Shown here one piece after another: positions 1-8,055 of a stretch of DNA of 64,000 bases. The position numbers and the translations under genes are program-made. The stretch covers positions 4,170,540-4,234,539 of the forward strand of contig NZ_KQ031391.1 of NCBI RefSeq assembly GCF_000966285.1, written 5' to 3'. The stretch comes from Pseudofrankia sp. DC12 (GTDB lineage Bacteria > Actinomycetota > Actinomycetes > Frankiales > Frankiaceae). The notes below the pieces were generated by a model, which had not been told where the DNA came from, made no database searches, and saw nothing but the letters and a program-made list of their open reading frames with translations. Positions within the stretch are counted from its first letter, which is position 1; each line of letters begins with the position of its first letter.

Positions 1-2016
1 CGCGGTGGTCTTCGGGCTGGGCCGCTGGCCCGGCAGCGGGATCGCGTCTTCGCCGACGGCGTCCGCCGGGTCATTGAGGTCGTCCAGATCGGCGAGCCGG
101 ACCGGAGCCGCCGTCTCCGCCGGCGAGAGCTCGATCGACGCCGTGGGCCGCAGCAGGCTGACCGACCCGTCCAGGCTCGCGACGGCGAACAGCCCGCGGG
201 CCGGTGAGAAGGCCACCGCGGTGACCGGCTGCCCGGCCTGCAGCCGGCCGACCGGGACGGTGGGGTCGGTCAGATCCCACAGCGCGACCTGCTCGGCGCT
301 GACGGTCGCCAGCCACCGCCCGTCCGACCCGAACTCGACCGTGGTCACCCAGCCGGAGTGCGCGTCGATCGAGGCCCGTGGCGCCGGCGCCGACGGGTCG
401 ACGGTGTGCCAGAGGTCGACGGCGCCGTCGTTGCGCCCGACCGCGAGCGTCCGGCCGTCCGGCGCGACCGCGACACCGAACAGCGGGCCCTCGCCGGCCG
501 TCAGGTGGGTACGGCGGACCGGCGCCGAGGAGACGTCCCAGAACTCGACCCGCTCGCCGACGGTCGCCAGCCAGCGGCCGTCCGGGAACATCGCGGCGCC
601 GCGAGCCGCGCGTCGGTCGCCGGCGCGCCCGAGCACCCGGGGCCGGGCCGGGACGCTGACGTCCCAGACCCGGGCGGACTCGCCGGCGAACGTGCCGACC
701 AGCCGTTGCCCGTCAGCCGAGAAGTGCAGGCCGGTCAGTCCGCCGGGATGGTCGAGCAGCGCGCGCGGCACCGGCGGCCCCGGCCGGTCGATCCGCCACA
801 GCGCGGCGTGCGCCGTGTCGTAGCCGGTGGCCAGCCAGGCCCCGTCGGGGGAGATCGCCACCGCCGGCCCGACGGCGAACCGGGTCCTGATCATCCAGCG
901 TTGCCAGGGCACGGCCGGGTCGGTGATGTTCCACAGCCGGACCGTTCCGTCGCCACTGGCCGTCGCCAGCCGCCGGGCGTCCGGCGAGAACGCGACCGCG
1001 TAGACGGGCGCGGTCACGTCGACGGCGGTTCTGGCCCAGCCTGGTCGGATCGGCGTGTGCGGTGGGCGCGACCAGCGGGGCGACCGTCGCCAGCCGCGCT
1101 CCCGGAACCAGCGCAGCCGCCGCGGCCCATCCGGCGTCGGCGTGGTGTGCGGGGCCAGTGACCAGCGCAGTGCCCCGCGCCACCCCGGCACGAACGACCA
1201 GACCGCCGCCGCCGGCCAGGTGAGCAGCCACATCCACCGTGCCCGCAGCCATCGGGCCCAGGCCCAGCGCCGGCGTCCCCGCCCGGGCAGCACCCCGACG
1301 ACCGTGAACGCGGCTGGCCCCTCGTCCGTCGCGTCTTCCTCGACAGCCGCGGTGTCGGACGGGCCGGCCTGGTCCGGATCAGCGTCCTGCGAGTCGGCTG
1401 CGCGCGGATCGGTCGGGTGGGCGGTCGCCGCGTGGGTCGTGTCGTCGTGGACGGCCGCGCGGTCGGTGGCCGCGGCGGCCGACGTGACGACGCGGGTCGG
1501 TGCGCCGGCGGGTCCGGCGGTCGGCGCGGTCACCGTGACCGACGCGGTCGCCGTGGCCGGCGCGAACGGCCCGTCGATCGGGGGCAGGAGCATCGGCCCG
1601 GTCTCGGGGCCGGGCGGCGGGATCGGGACCGGGCCGGTGGTCGGATCGTCCGGGATCAGTAAACGGATCAGGTCGCCGAGATCGCCGCTGCCGGTGGAGC
1701 CGACCGACGAACTTCTGGTCTCGACCGGCTCCGGCATGGTGTCCGGGGCGGCCGGCGGCGCCGGCACGGCCTGCGTCGCCGCGGGTTCGGCGGCCACGGC
1801 CGCGTTCGTCGCCTTGGCCCGCGCGCGCGACGCCCTGACTCGGGCCGGCTTGGTCGGCTGGGCCCGGGGAGCCGATGGCGGCTGTGTCTCGGGGGCCTCC
1901 TCGGTCGTTGCCGCGTCGGAGGGCGCGGCTGGTTCGGGCGCCGTCGACGGCGGCGGTGCGGGCGCGGGCACAGCAGTCTCGTCCCCCCGCGGTCCCATGA
2001 CCCCCAAGAATGGCAT
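1..2016 (-). CDS. WD40-repeat protein, C-terminus cut by the window edge
   Basis: An open frame runs from ATG 2016 to the left edge (672 codons, no stop). The first ~250 residues are a Pro/Ala/Thr/Asp-rich, probably disordered segment. An Arg/Trp-rich stretch with a short hydrophobic patch (about residues 260-330) follows, possibly a membrane-proximal linker. From about residue 345 WD40 blades repeat with a 40-50 residue period: blade ends such as VRLWNIT, ARVWDVS, VEFWDVS, VDLWHT and VALWDL, each preceded by FSPDARRLATA-like strands. At least six blades are visible, so this is a beta-propeller scaffold. The partner is unknown. A second in-frame ATG at 1998 (GGGGG just upstream) is an alternative start. 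One rare TTA codon occurs near 1660. It lies 102 bp downstream of the M20 gene on the same strand. Confidence 0.85.
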   Translation of the reverse strand, partial: MPFLGVMGPRGDETAVPAPAPPPSTAPEPAAPSDAATTEEAPETQPPSAPRAQPTKPARVRASRARAKATNAAVAAEPAATQAVPAPPAAPDTMPEPVETRSSSVGSTGSGDLGDLIRLLIPDDPTTGPVPIPPPGPETGPMLLPPIDGPFAPATATASVTVTAPTAGPAGAPTRVVTSAAAATDRAAVHDDTTHAATAHPTDPRAADSQDADPDQAGPSDTAAVEEDATDEGPAAFTVVGVLPGRGRRRWAWARWLRARWMWLLTWPAAAVWSFVPGWRGALRWSLAPHTTPTPDGPRRLRWFRERGWRRSPRWSRPPHTPIRPGWARTAVDVTAPVYAVAFSPDARRLATASGDGTVRLWNITDPAVPWQRWMIRTRFAVGPAVAISPDGAWLATGYDTAHAALWRIDRPGPPVPRALLDHPGGLTGLHFSADGQRLVGTFAGESARVWDVSVPARPRVLGRAGDRRAARGAAMFPDGRWLATVGERVEFWDVSSAPVRRTHLTAGEGPLFGVAVAPDGRTLAVGRNDGAVDLWHTVDPSAPAPRASIDAHSGWVTTVEFGSDGRWLATVSAEQVALWDLTDPTVPVGRLQAGQPVTAVAFSPARGLFAVASLDGSVSLLRPTASIELSPAETAAPVRLADLDDLNDPADAVGEDAIPLPGQRPSPKTTA

Positions 2017-2118
2017 CAGGCGGGACCGAGTCTGGCGCTGGGTTGTCGGGTTTGGGCGCCGCCCGGCCGCCAGGCCCGTGCCGCCGGCCGACACCGGTCT
2101 GGTTTCGGCCTGGTTTCG

Positions 2119-3681
2119 TTACTTCCGCGCCGCCGGGGTGGCCGGATAGCCCAGCAGGAACAATGCCTCGGCCAGCGCGACCTGTTCGATCTCGCTCGGC
2201 GCGACGCTCTCGTTCGGCGCGTGCATGAGACAGGCTGGCTCCGCGACGCCGATCAGCATGATCTCCGCGTCCGGGTAGGTCCGGGCGAAGGTGTTGCACA
2301 GCGGGATCGCGCCACCCTGCCCGGCGGTGGTCACCGGCCGGCCGTAGGCCAGGGCCATCGCCGCGGCCATCGCCTGGTAGCCCCTTCCCGCGGTCGATGC
2401 CCGGAACGGCGCGCCGACCCCCTCCAGCGTGACCTCGACCTCGACGTGCCAGGGCGCGGCGGCCCGGAGATGGTCGGCGAGCAGCTCGAACGCGGCCCGC
2501 GGGTCGACTCCCGGTGGCACCCGCAGGTTCAGCCGCGCCGCCGCGTGCGGCTGCACCGCGGACGGAGCGCCGGTCAGCGGCGGCGCCTCGATGCCGATGA
2601 CTGTCAGCGCCGGCCGGGCCCACAGCTGGTCGGCGACCGTTCCGCTGCCGAGCAGGTCCACCCCGGGCAGCACGTGCGCGTCCGTGCGCAGCTGGTCCTC
2701 GGGGTAGCTCTCGCCGTCCCAGACGCCGCCGTTGGCCAGACCGGTGATGGTGACGTCGCCGGCCTCGTTGTGCAGCGTCGCGAGCATGGCGACCAGGGCG
2801 AGCAGTGCGTCCGGCGTCGGGCCGCCGAACGTGCCGCTGTGCATGCCGCTGGTCCCGGTCGTCACGCGGACGACCGCGCTGACCATGCCGCGCAGCGCGG
2901 TCGTCATGGTCGGCACGCCGACGGCGACGTTGCCCGAGTCACAGATGACGATCGTGTCGGCGGCCAGCACGTCCGGGTGCTGCTCGACGAACCGCTCCAG
3001 GCCGCCGGTGCCCTGCTCCTCGGAGCCCTCGACGATCACCTTGATCCCGACGGCCGGCGCGTCCCCGACCGTGCGCAGCGCCGTGAGGTGGGCCATCAGG
3101 TTGCCCTTGCAGTCGGCGGCGCCCCGGCCGTACCAGCGGCCGTCCCGCTCGGTCAGCGCGAACGGCGGACTGTCCCAGCCCGTGTCGTCGCCGGCCGGCT
3201 GGACGTCGTAGTGGGCATAAAGCAGGACCGTTGGCGGGTTCTCTGCCGCCGGGTCGTTCGGCCCGTTATTGGCCGCCGGGTCGTTCGGCCCGTTCCTGGC
3301 GGCCGGGCCCACGGCACGGCCCGGGCGGTGGGCGACGACGGCCGTCGACCCGTCCGGCGTCTCCACCAACTGGACGTCCGGCAGCCCGGCGTCCCGCAGC
3401 GCGGCGGCCACGAGGTCGGCGGCGCGCACGCATTCGGCCGACGGGCCGGTTTTCGGGTCGAAGACGCTCGGCAGCGCGACCAGCTCGGCGAGATCCGCGA
3501 GCGCGCGCGGCATCAGCGCCCGCACCCGCGCCGCGACGTCGGCCGCCAGCTCATCTGTGAGGGCGTCGGACAGGCCCGGGGAGCCTGCCGGGTAGGCGGA
3601 TCCCAGGGTCCCCGCCGGGCCGGCGACGCCGGTCTGGGAGGTCTGCGGGGAGGTCCGGGGCGGGCCGGAGGCGGCGGGCAT
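2119..3681 (-). CDS. M20-family metallopeptidase (dipeptidase type)
   Basis: This 520-residue protein carries the full M20 zinc-peptidase signature. His157 lies in YAHYDVQPA, the bridging Asp190 in GRGAADCKGN, the general-base pair Glu221-Glu222 in VEGSEEQG, a lid-domain MHSGTFGG motif follows, and a C-terminal ligand His is in CLMHAPNES. Family members hydrolyse dipeptides, N-acyl amino acids or carbamoyl amino acids in the cytoplasm. The start ATG 3681 has AGGGG just upstream; the open frame extends much further 5' but has no family similarity there. An insertion at residues 121-149, next to the first metal motif, contains a duplicated NGPNDPAA unit. It is divergent from the hydantoinase B gene, so a joint role in amide or hydantoin breakdown is possible but unproven. 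Confidence 0.93.
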   Translation of the reverse strand: MPAASGPPRTSPQTSQTGVAGPAGTLGSAYPAGSPGLSDALTDELAADVAARVRALMPRALADLAELVALPSVFDPKTGPSAECVRAADLVAAALRDAGLPDVQLVETPDGSTAVVAHRPGRAVGPAARNGPNDPAANNGPNDPAAENPPTVLLYAHYDVQPAGDDTGWDSPPFALTERDGRWYGRGAADCKGNLMAHLTALRTVGDAPAVGIKVIVEGSEEQGTGGLERFVEQHPDVLAADTIVICDSGNVAVGVPTMTTALRGMVSAVVRVTTGTSGMHSGTFGGPTPDALLALVAMLATLHNEAGDVTITGLANGGVWDGESYPEDQLRTDAHVLPGVDLLGSGTVADQLWARPALTVIGIEAPPLTGAPSAVQPHAAARLNLRVPPGVDPRAAFELLADHLRAAAPWHVEVEVTLEGVGAPFRASTAGRGYQAMAAAMALAYGRPVTTAGQGGAIPLCNTFARTYPDAEIMLIGVAEPACLMHAPNESVAPSEIEQVALAEALFLLGYPATPAARK

Positions 3682-3792
3682 GGCCCCTATCTGACCACGC
3701 CCACCACCGGTGTGCCGGCGCTGGGTAACCGAGCGCGACGCCCGCCAGCCTCGGGTGCGCCGGCCGCCCGCGGGGCTGGGATCCTGGCGGGC

Positions 3793-5457
3793 ATGGACGA
3801 GCTGGCCAGCGAGAACAGGCAGACGGCCGGGCTGGACCCGGTGACGCTCTCGGTGCTGTCCAGCGCGCTGGCCGGCGTCGCCGAGGAGATGGGGACGCTG
3901 CTGGTCCGCAGCGCCTACTCGTCGAACATCAAGGAGCGGCGCGACTGCTCGGCCGCCCTGTTCGACGCGACCGGCCGGATGGTCGCGCAGGCGGCGCACG
4001 TCCCGGTGCACCTGGGCGCGTTGTACGAGTCGGTCCGGGTGGTCGCCGAGCGCCGCGCGGCCGCGCTGGCACGGGCCGGCGACGGGGCGCGAGTGGCTGA
4101 GGCCTCGCACGGGCCTGGCGACGTCTGGGTCCTCAACGACCCGTTCGCGGGTGGCAACCACCTGCCCGACGTCACCCTCGTCAGCCCGCTCGACTTCGGC
4201 GGCGAGCTCGTCGGCTACGCGGCCACCCGGGCGCATCACTCCGACATGGGCGGCATGCGGCCCGGCTCGATGCCGGCCGACTCGCGCGAGATCTTCGCGG
4301 AGGGGCTGATCATCCCGCCGGTCCGGCTGGTGCGGGCCGGTGTCTGGCAGGACGACATCCTCGACCTGATCTGCGCCAACTCCCGCACCCCCGACCTGCG
4401 CCGCGGCGACCTGCGCGCGCAGGCGGCCGCGAACCGACTGGCCGGCGTCCGGCTGGCCGAGCTCGCCGAGCGGCACGGCATGTCGACCGTCCTGACCGCC
4501 TTCGACGAGGTGCTGCGCTATGGCGAGCGGCGCAGCCGGGCGCTGGTGGCGCTGCTGCCCGACGGCCGCTATGAGGCGGCCAGCGAGCTGGAGGGCGACG
4601 GCGCGGACGACGTCGACATCCCGCTGCGGGTAGCGGTGACGATCGCCGGCGACGGCCTGACGGTCGACTTCGCCGGCACATCCCCGGCCGTGCGCGGCAA
4701 CGTCAACTGCCCGCGCGCGGTGACCCGCTCGGCCTGCTGCTTCGCGCTGCGGGTGCTGCTGCCCGACGACGTCCCGGCCAACGACGGCACGTACGCGCCG
4801 CTCACCGTCGTCACCGAGCCCGGGTCGCTGGTGGATGCCCGCCGCCCGTCGGCCGTCGTCGCCGGCAACGTCGAGACCTCCCAGCGGATCGCGGACACGG
4901 TGCTCGCCGCTCTCGGCGCGGCTGTCGCCGCCGCGCGCGCGGCCGGAGCCGGCGCGGCCACCGCGGACCCGTTGCCCGTGCTGCCCGCGCAGGGCCAGGG
5001 GACGATGAACAACCTGGTCATCGGCGGCGACGGCTGGACCTACTACGAGACGCTGGCCGGCGGCGCCGGCGGCTCGGCCCGCGGTCCGGGCCCGTCCGGG
5101 GTCCACGTCGGGATGACGAACACGCTCAACACCCCGATCGAGGCGCTGGAGCTCGAGTACCCGATGCGGGTCGAGCGCTACGAACTGGACGAGACGACCG
5201 CCGGCGCGGGCCGCCACCCCGGTGGCGCCGGCCTGGTCCGCTCCATCCGGGTGCTCGCCCCCGCGACCCTCTCAGTCCTCACCGACCGCCGCCGCCACGC
5301 CCCCGAAGGCGCCGAGGGCGGCGCACCGGGCGCCGTCGGCCACAACGACGTCGACGGCGAGCCACTCCCACCCAAGGCCAGCCGCCCGCTCGCCCCCGGG
5401 TCGGTCGTGACCATTCGCACCCCAGGCGGCGGCGGCTGGGGCGTCCCGCCGTCCTGA
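3793..5457 (+). CDS. Hydantoinase B / oxoprolinase family protein
   Basis: The 554-residue product matches the HyuB family across its length: TLSVLSSALAGVAEEMG near the N-terminus, SSNIKERRDCSAALFD, HVPVHLGAL, then GDVWVLNDPFAGGNHLPDV, HHSDMGGMRPGSMP and a C-terminal PGGGGWG. HyuB normally works with the ATPase subunit HyuA to hydrolyse hydantoins, 5-oxoproline or N-methylhydantoin, or as the beta subunit of acetone carboxylase relatives. No HyuA is adjacent, so the partner must be elsewhere or the protein acts alone. Start ATG 3793 follows a GGCGGG ribosome-binding site; a long open frame upstream is the antisense of the peptidase. Confidence in family is high, in substrate low. Confidence 0.9.
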   Translation: MDELASENRQTAGLDPVTLSVLSSALAGVAEEMGTLLVRSAYSSNIKERRDCSAALFDATGRMVAQAAHVPVHLGALYESVRVVAERRAAALARAGDGARVAEASHGPGDVWVLNDPFAGGNHLPDVTLVSPLDFGGELVGYAATRAHHSDMGGMRPGSMPADSREIFAEGLIIPPVRLVRAGVWQDDILDLICANSRTPDLRRGDLRAQAAANRLAGVRLAELAERHGMSTVLTAFDEVLRYGERRSRALVALLPDGRYEAASELEGDGADDVDIPLRVAVTIAGDGLTVDFAGTSPAVRGNVNCPRAVTRSACCFALRVLLPDDVPANDGTYAPLTVVTEPGSLVDARRPSAVVAGNVETSQRIADTVLAALGAAVAAARAAGAGAATADPLPVLPAQGQGTMNNLVIGGDGWTYYETLAGGAGGSARGPGPSGVHVGMTNTLNTPIEALELEYPMRVERYELDETTAGAGRHPGGAGLVRSIRVLAPATLSVLTDRRRHAPEGAEGGAPGAVGHNDVDGEPLPPKASRPLAPGSVVTIRTPGGGGWGVPPS

Positions 5458-5479
5458 CCATCCCGGTCTCTCACCGCCA

Positions 5480-6061
5480 TTAGCGCGGTGGGTCCGGGTG
5501 GAGGTCGGTGACGGTGTAGCGCCCGCATGAAAAGTTAAGCCTGGCTCGGACCAGGCCGGCGACGAGGTCGTAGGGCACGCGGGTGCCGGCGACCACGGGC
5601 TCACCGCCGCGGGTCTCCGGATCGATCTCCAGGCTTCTGCGTGGGTGGAAAAGGCTGGGAACCACGACGCCCTCTCGGGCCGCGAAGGGTTCGAGGATGT
5701 CGCCCATCATGACCAGCGCACCTTGGCCGGGGCTGCGCACCAGGTTGGTGACCGTGCCGCCGTCGACCAGCATGACCGTGCCGCCGTCAGACACCAGTCG
5801 ATATCGGGAAAGGTGCTCGTACTCGCCCAGTCCACGCAGGTTGTCGATCGCCTTCCGGACCCGCTGCAGGGAAACCGTGCGACGCAGAAAGACGCAGGTT
5901 CGCAGCGCCAGTAGATCCCGGAAAGAATAGAGGACGCGCGGCGGCTTGGCGGCGATCTCGGGCACGAGAACCGGCCCGGCGCCGCCTTCTCGGCGCCAGT
6001 GCGACAGCTGCCGCTGGGTGGCGCCCGACAAAGCCGCCGCCAGCTGAGCTGTATACGCCAC
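5480..6061 (-). CDS. HTH plus truncated DUF433 protein (antitoxin-like)
   Basis: The start is GTG 6061, set by a perfect AGGAGG five bases upstream; the frame extends further 5' without support. The 193-residue product has an N-terminal MerR-like helix-turn-helix (TAQLAAALSGATQRQLSHW, then YSFRDLLALR and a VRKAIDNL helix) and a C-terminal DUF433 start (GGEPVVAGTRVPYDLVAGLV). DUF433 usually continues for about 30 residues of helices. Here it changes abruptly into an unrelated tail (ARLNFSCGRY...), and the base composition drops at the join (around 5530-5545). DUF433 proteins often act as antitoxins or autoregulators of PIN-like toxins; no toxin gene is beside it. It may be a decaying gene truncated by a rearrangement next to the hydantoinase gene. 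Confidence 0.7.
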   Translation of the reverse strand: MAYTAQLAAALSGATQRQLSHWRREGGAGPVLVPEIAAKPPRVLYSFRDLLALRTCVFLRRTVSLQRVRKAIDNLRGLGEYEHLSRYRLVSDGGTVMLVDGGTVTNLVRSPGQGALVMMGDILEPFAAREGVVVPSLFHPRRSLEIDPETRGGEPVVAGTRVPYDLVAGLVRARLNFSCGRYTVTDLHPDPPR

Positions 6062-6226
6062 GTCGCCTCCTCTGCGCCCAGTCGGCTTCCGGGTCGCCCG
6101 TTCCAGGAGCGCGTGGCCAGGAGGCGACCTAACCGTCATGATCGTATACCCCGCCGGCCTCGTGGGCTGGCCCCTGGCGGGGCGGTGGATCGCGGGCCAC
6201 TACTCGAGCCTGTGCGCGATGGGTGG

Positions 6227-6291
6227 GGGATCACGGTCGTGCGGGGGAAGTGACCAGGTTCCCGCCTCGGCCACCGCACGACCGTGATCCC
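6227..6291. terminator. Long-arm inverted repeat after the small hypothetical gene
   Basis: GGGATCACGGTCGTGCG (6227-6243) and its exact complement (6275-6291) form a perfect 17-bp stem around a 31-nt spacer. It begins three bases after the stop codon of the minus-strand gene at 6294, so it most likely ends that transcript. Confidence 0.65.
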
Positions 6292-6293
6292 GT

Positions 6294-6545
6294 CTAGGGG
6301 GCCGGCGGGTGGTGGCCGGTGGATGACGCGGTGAGCCCGGGGCCGGGCTGGAGCTCGTCGGGCGGGCCGAGGTGGATCTGGATGGTGCGCACGGAGCGCC
6401 AGTTGACGAGCATGGTTCGGCCGTTCGCCAGGTGGAGCTGCTCGACCTCGCAACGGAAGACGGCCTGGGCGACGCGTCGGCGTAGCTCCTCCGGGTTGGT
6501 GTCGGCCGGCAGCTCGAACACCTGACCGTCGATCACGATCCGCAC
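6294..6545 (-). CDS. Small conserved-looking hypothetical protein
   Basis: The 83-residue product begins at GTG 6545, chosen because GGAGG lies five bases upstream; a longer frame reaches 6635 without a ribosome-binding site. The first 55 residues look like a small beta/alpha domain (MRIVIDGQVFELPADT, a helix RRRVAQAVFR, then the strand MLVNWRSVRTIQI). The last ~25 residues are Pro/Gly-rich. I do not recognise the family. The gene stands alone between the HTH-DUF433 gene and the efe operon and ends at a strong inverted repeat. Confidence 0.55.
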   Translation of the reverse strand: MRIVIDGQVFELPADTNPEELRRRVAQAVFRCEVEQLHLANGRTMLVNWRSVRTIQIHLGPPDELQPGPGLTASSTGHHPPAP

Positions 6546-6814
6546 CCCGGCCTCCGGCCGGCCGGTCCCTGTCACGCGTTCACGTTCGCACGGGTGTTCG
6601 ACCAAGGCAACATCGTGGGCTTCGCTCCTGCTCACGTGTCGCCAGGTGCGCGGTCTGGTGCCGACCGGAGCGACGAACCCGCCGGCTCGTCACTACCCGC
6701 GTTCTTCTGCTTCCGTGTCGTTTCCGATGGCCGGACGTGTGCGTCTCGATGGGTCAGAGGTCTAGGTGTCGTCGTTCCGGAGACTCTTGCACTCGAGGGT
6801 AAGGCTGTCCTAAG

Positions 6815-6833
6815 TTAGGCAAGCTTGCCTTAG
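6815..6833 (+). promoter_or_regulatory. Probable IdeR/DtxR iron box of efeUOB
   Basis: TTAGGCAAGCTTGCCTTAG is a palindrome-centred sequence (GGCAAGCTTGCC core) flanked by TTAGG half-sites, followed by a further TTAGGTTAGG. It resembles the actinobacterial IdeR/DmdR consensus TTAGGTTAGGCTAACCTAA. It sits 47 bases upstream of the iron-transport operon, so iron-dependent repression is the expected role. Confidence 0.65.
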
Positions 6834-6879
6834 GTTAGGTCAGCTTGAGTCGGTGGAGTGGCGAAGGGAAGGGTGGCCG

Positions 6880-7905
6880 GTGCTTCCAACTTTTGTGATC
6901 GGGCTGCGCGAAGGGCTGGAAGCATCCCTGATCGTCGGCATCGTCGCCGCCTTCCTCCGGCAGCGGGGCCGTCGCGACGCGTTGCGCCAGGTCTGGATCG
7001 GTGTCGGGCTGGCCCTGGTGCTCTGCCTGGCCGTCGGCATCGTCCTGCAGGCCGTCGACCGGGAGCTGCCGCAGCGCCAACAGGAGGGGCTGGAGACCGT
7101 CATCGGGCTCATCGCGGTGGCAATGGTCACCTACATGATCCTCTGGATGCGGCGCAACTCCCGCGACCTCAAGCGCTCGCTGGAGAACGCGACCGAGTCG
7201 GCGCTGGAGACAGGGTCGACCGGCGCACTGGTAGCGATGGCCTTCCTCGCCGTGCTGCGGGAGGGCTTCGAAACCGCGGTGTTCCTCATCGCTGCCTTCA
7301 ACGCGAGCACCTCGCCCGCCAGCGCCGGTATAGGCGCGCTTCTCGGTGTGCTCGTCGCCGTCGTCATTGGTGTCGGTATCTATCGCGGTGGCGTACGCAT
7401 CAACCTTTCCCGCTTCTTTCGGGTTACCGGGCTCGTTCTCGTCCTGGTCGCCGCCGGACTGCTTGCGACGGCCGCACACACCGCCCATGAGGCCGGCTGG
7501 CTGAACACCGGTCAGGGGCAGATGTTCGACATGTCGTGGCTCGTGCGGCCGGGCACGCCGTTGGCCAGCGTGCTGACCGGCGTGCTGGGGATGCAGCCGC
7601 GACCGGTCGTCGCCGAGTTCGTGGCGTGGATCATCTATCTCGTCCCGCTGGTGCTGTTCATCGCCTGGCCCACCAGGCGGCGCGGATCTCCTGCCGCGGC
7701 GGCCACCCAGCCCTCGACGGGAGAAGCGGGCGAAGCGGTGGCGCCAGAAGGCTCCGTTCCAGGCGCCATCGGGCCAGAAGCCACCGTGCCAGCCGCTGTC
7801 GGGTCGGCAGCCGTCGGGTCGGCAGCCGTCGGGTCGGCAGCCGTCGGGCCGGCAGCCGAGACGACGACAGGTGAGCTTCAGCCGGAGCCGGCTCCCCGGA
7901 AATAG
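6880..7905 (+). CDS. efeU: EfeU/FTR1-family iron permease
   Basis: The 341-residue integral membrane protein has the two iron-permease motifs REGLE (residues 10-14) and REGFE (about 127-131), in the first and fourth of about seven predicted membrane helices. FTR1/EfeU carries iron through the cytoplasmic membrane after oxidation or release by partner proteins. Start GTG 6880 follows GGGAAGGG at good spacing and gives the usual LPTFVIGLREGLEA start; an upstream GTG at 6853 adds nine untypical residues. The C-terminal ~65 residues are an Ala/Gly/Pro tail built partly of five-residue repeats. It is the first gene of efeUOB, downstream of an IdeR-like box. Confidence 0.93.
   Translation: MLPTFVIGLREGLEASLIVGIVAAFLRQRGRRDALRQVWIGVGLALVLCLAVGIVLQAVDRELPQRQQEGLETVIGLIAVAMVTYMILWMRRNSRDLKRSLENATESALETGSTGALVAMAFLAVLREGFETAVFLIAAFNASTSPASAGIGALLGVLVAVVIGVGIYRGGVRINLSRFFRVTGLVLVLVAAGLLATAAHTAHEAGWLNTGQGQMFDMSWLVRPGTPLASVLTGVLGMQPRPVVAEFVAWIIYLVPLVLFIAWPTRRRGSPAAAATQPSTGEAGEAVAPEGSVPGAIGPEATVPAAVGSAAVGSAAVGSAAVGPAAETTTGELQPEPAPRK
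7798..7857 (+). repeat. 15-bp tandem repeat in the efeU tail
   Basis: Four copies of GTCGGGTCGGCAGCC (the last with one change) encode VGSAA units in the cytoplasmic or periplasmic tail of EfeU. Copy number is expected to vary between strains. Confidence 0.9.
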
Positions 7906-8055
7906 CCACCGCCCGAAAACCGCCGGCCCGCAACACGCCGGATGCCTGGTCCAGGCCCGCCGCAGCCAGGGCATCCGGTGGCAGGACAGTTCCGCGTCCG
8001 CCACCAGGGCTGGCCTCCGCGCAAACCAAACACTCACCAATACTGGGGGTACTCC

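Noticed and set aside
5-2149. Plus-strand frames over the first 2 kb
   Set aside because: The minus strand encodes recognisable WD40 blades in one continuous frame; the plus frames are Ser/Thr/Arg/Pro shadow sequence.
2221-3792. Long plus-strand frame continuous with the hydantoinase B gene
   Set aside because: It is the antisense of the M20 peptidase, shows no family similarity and lacks a ribosome-binding site; the family N-terminus is at 3793.
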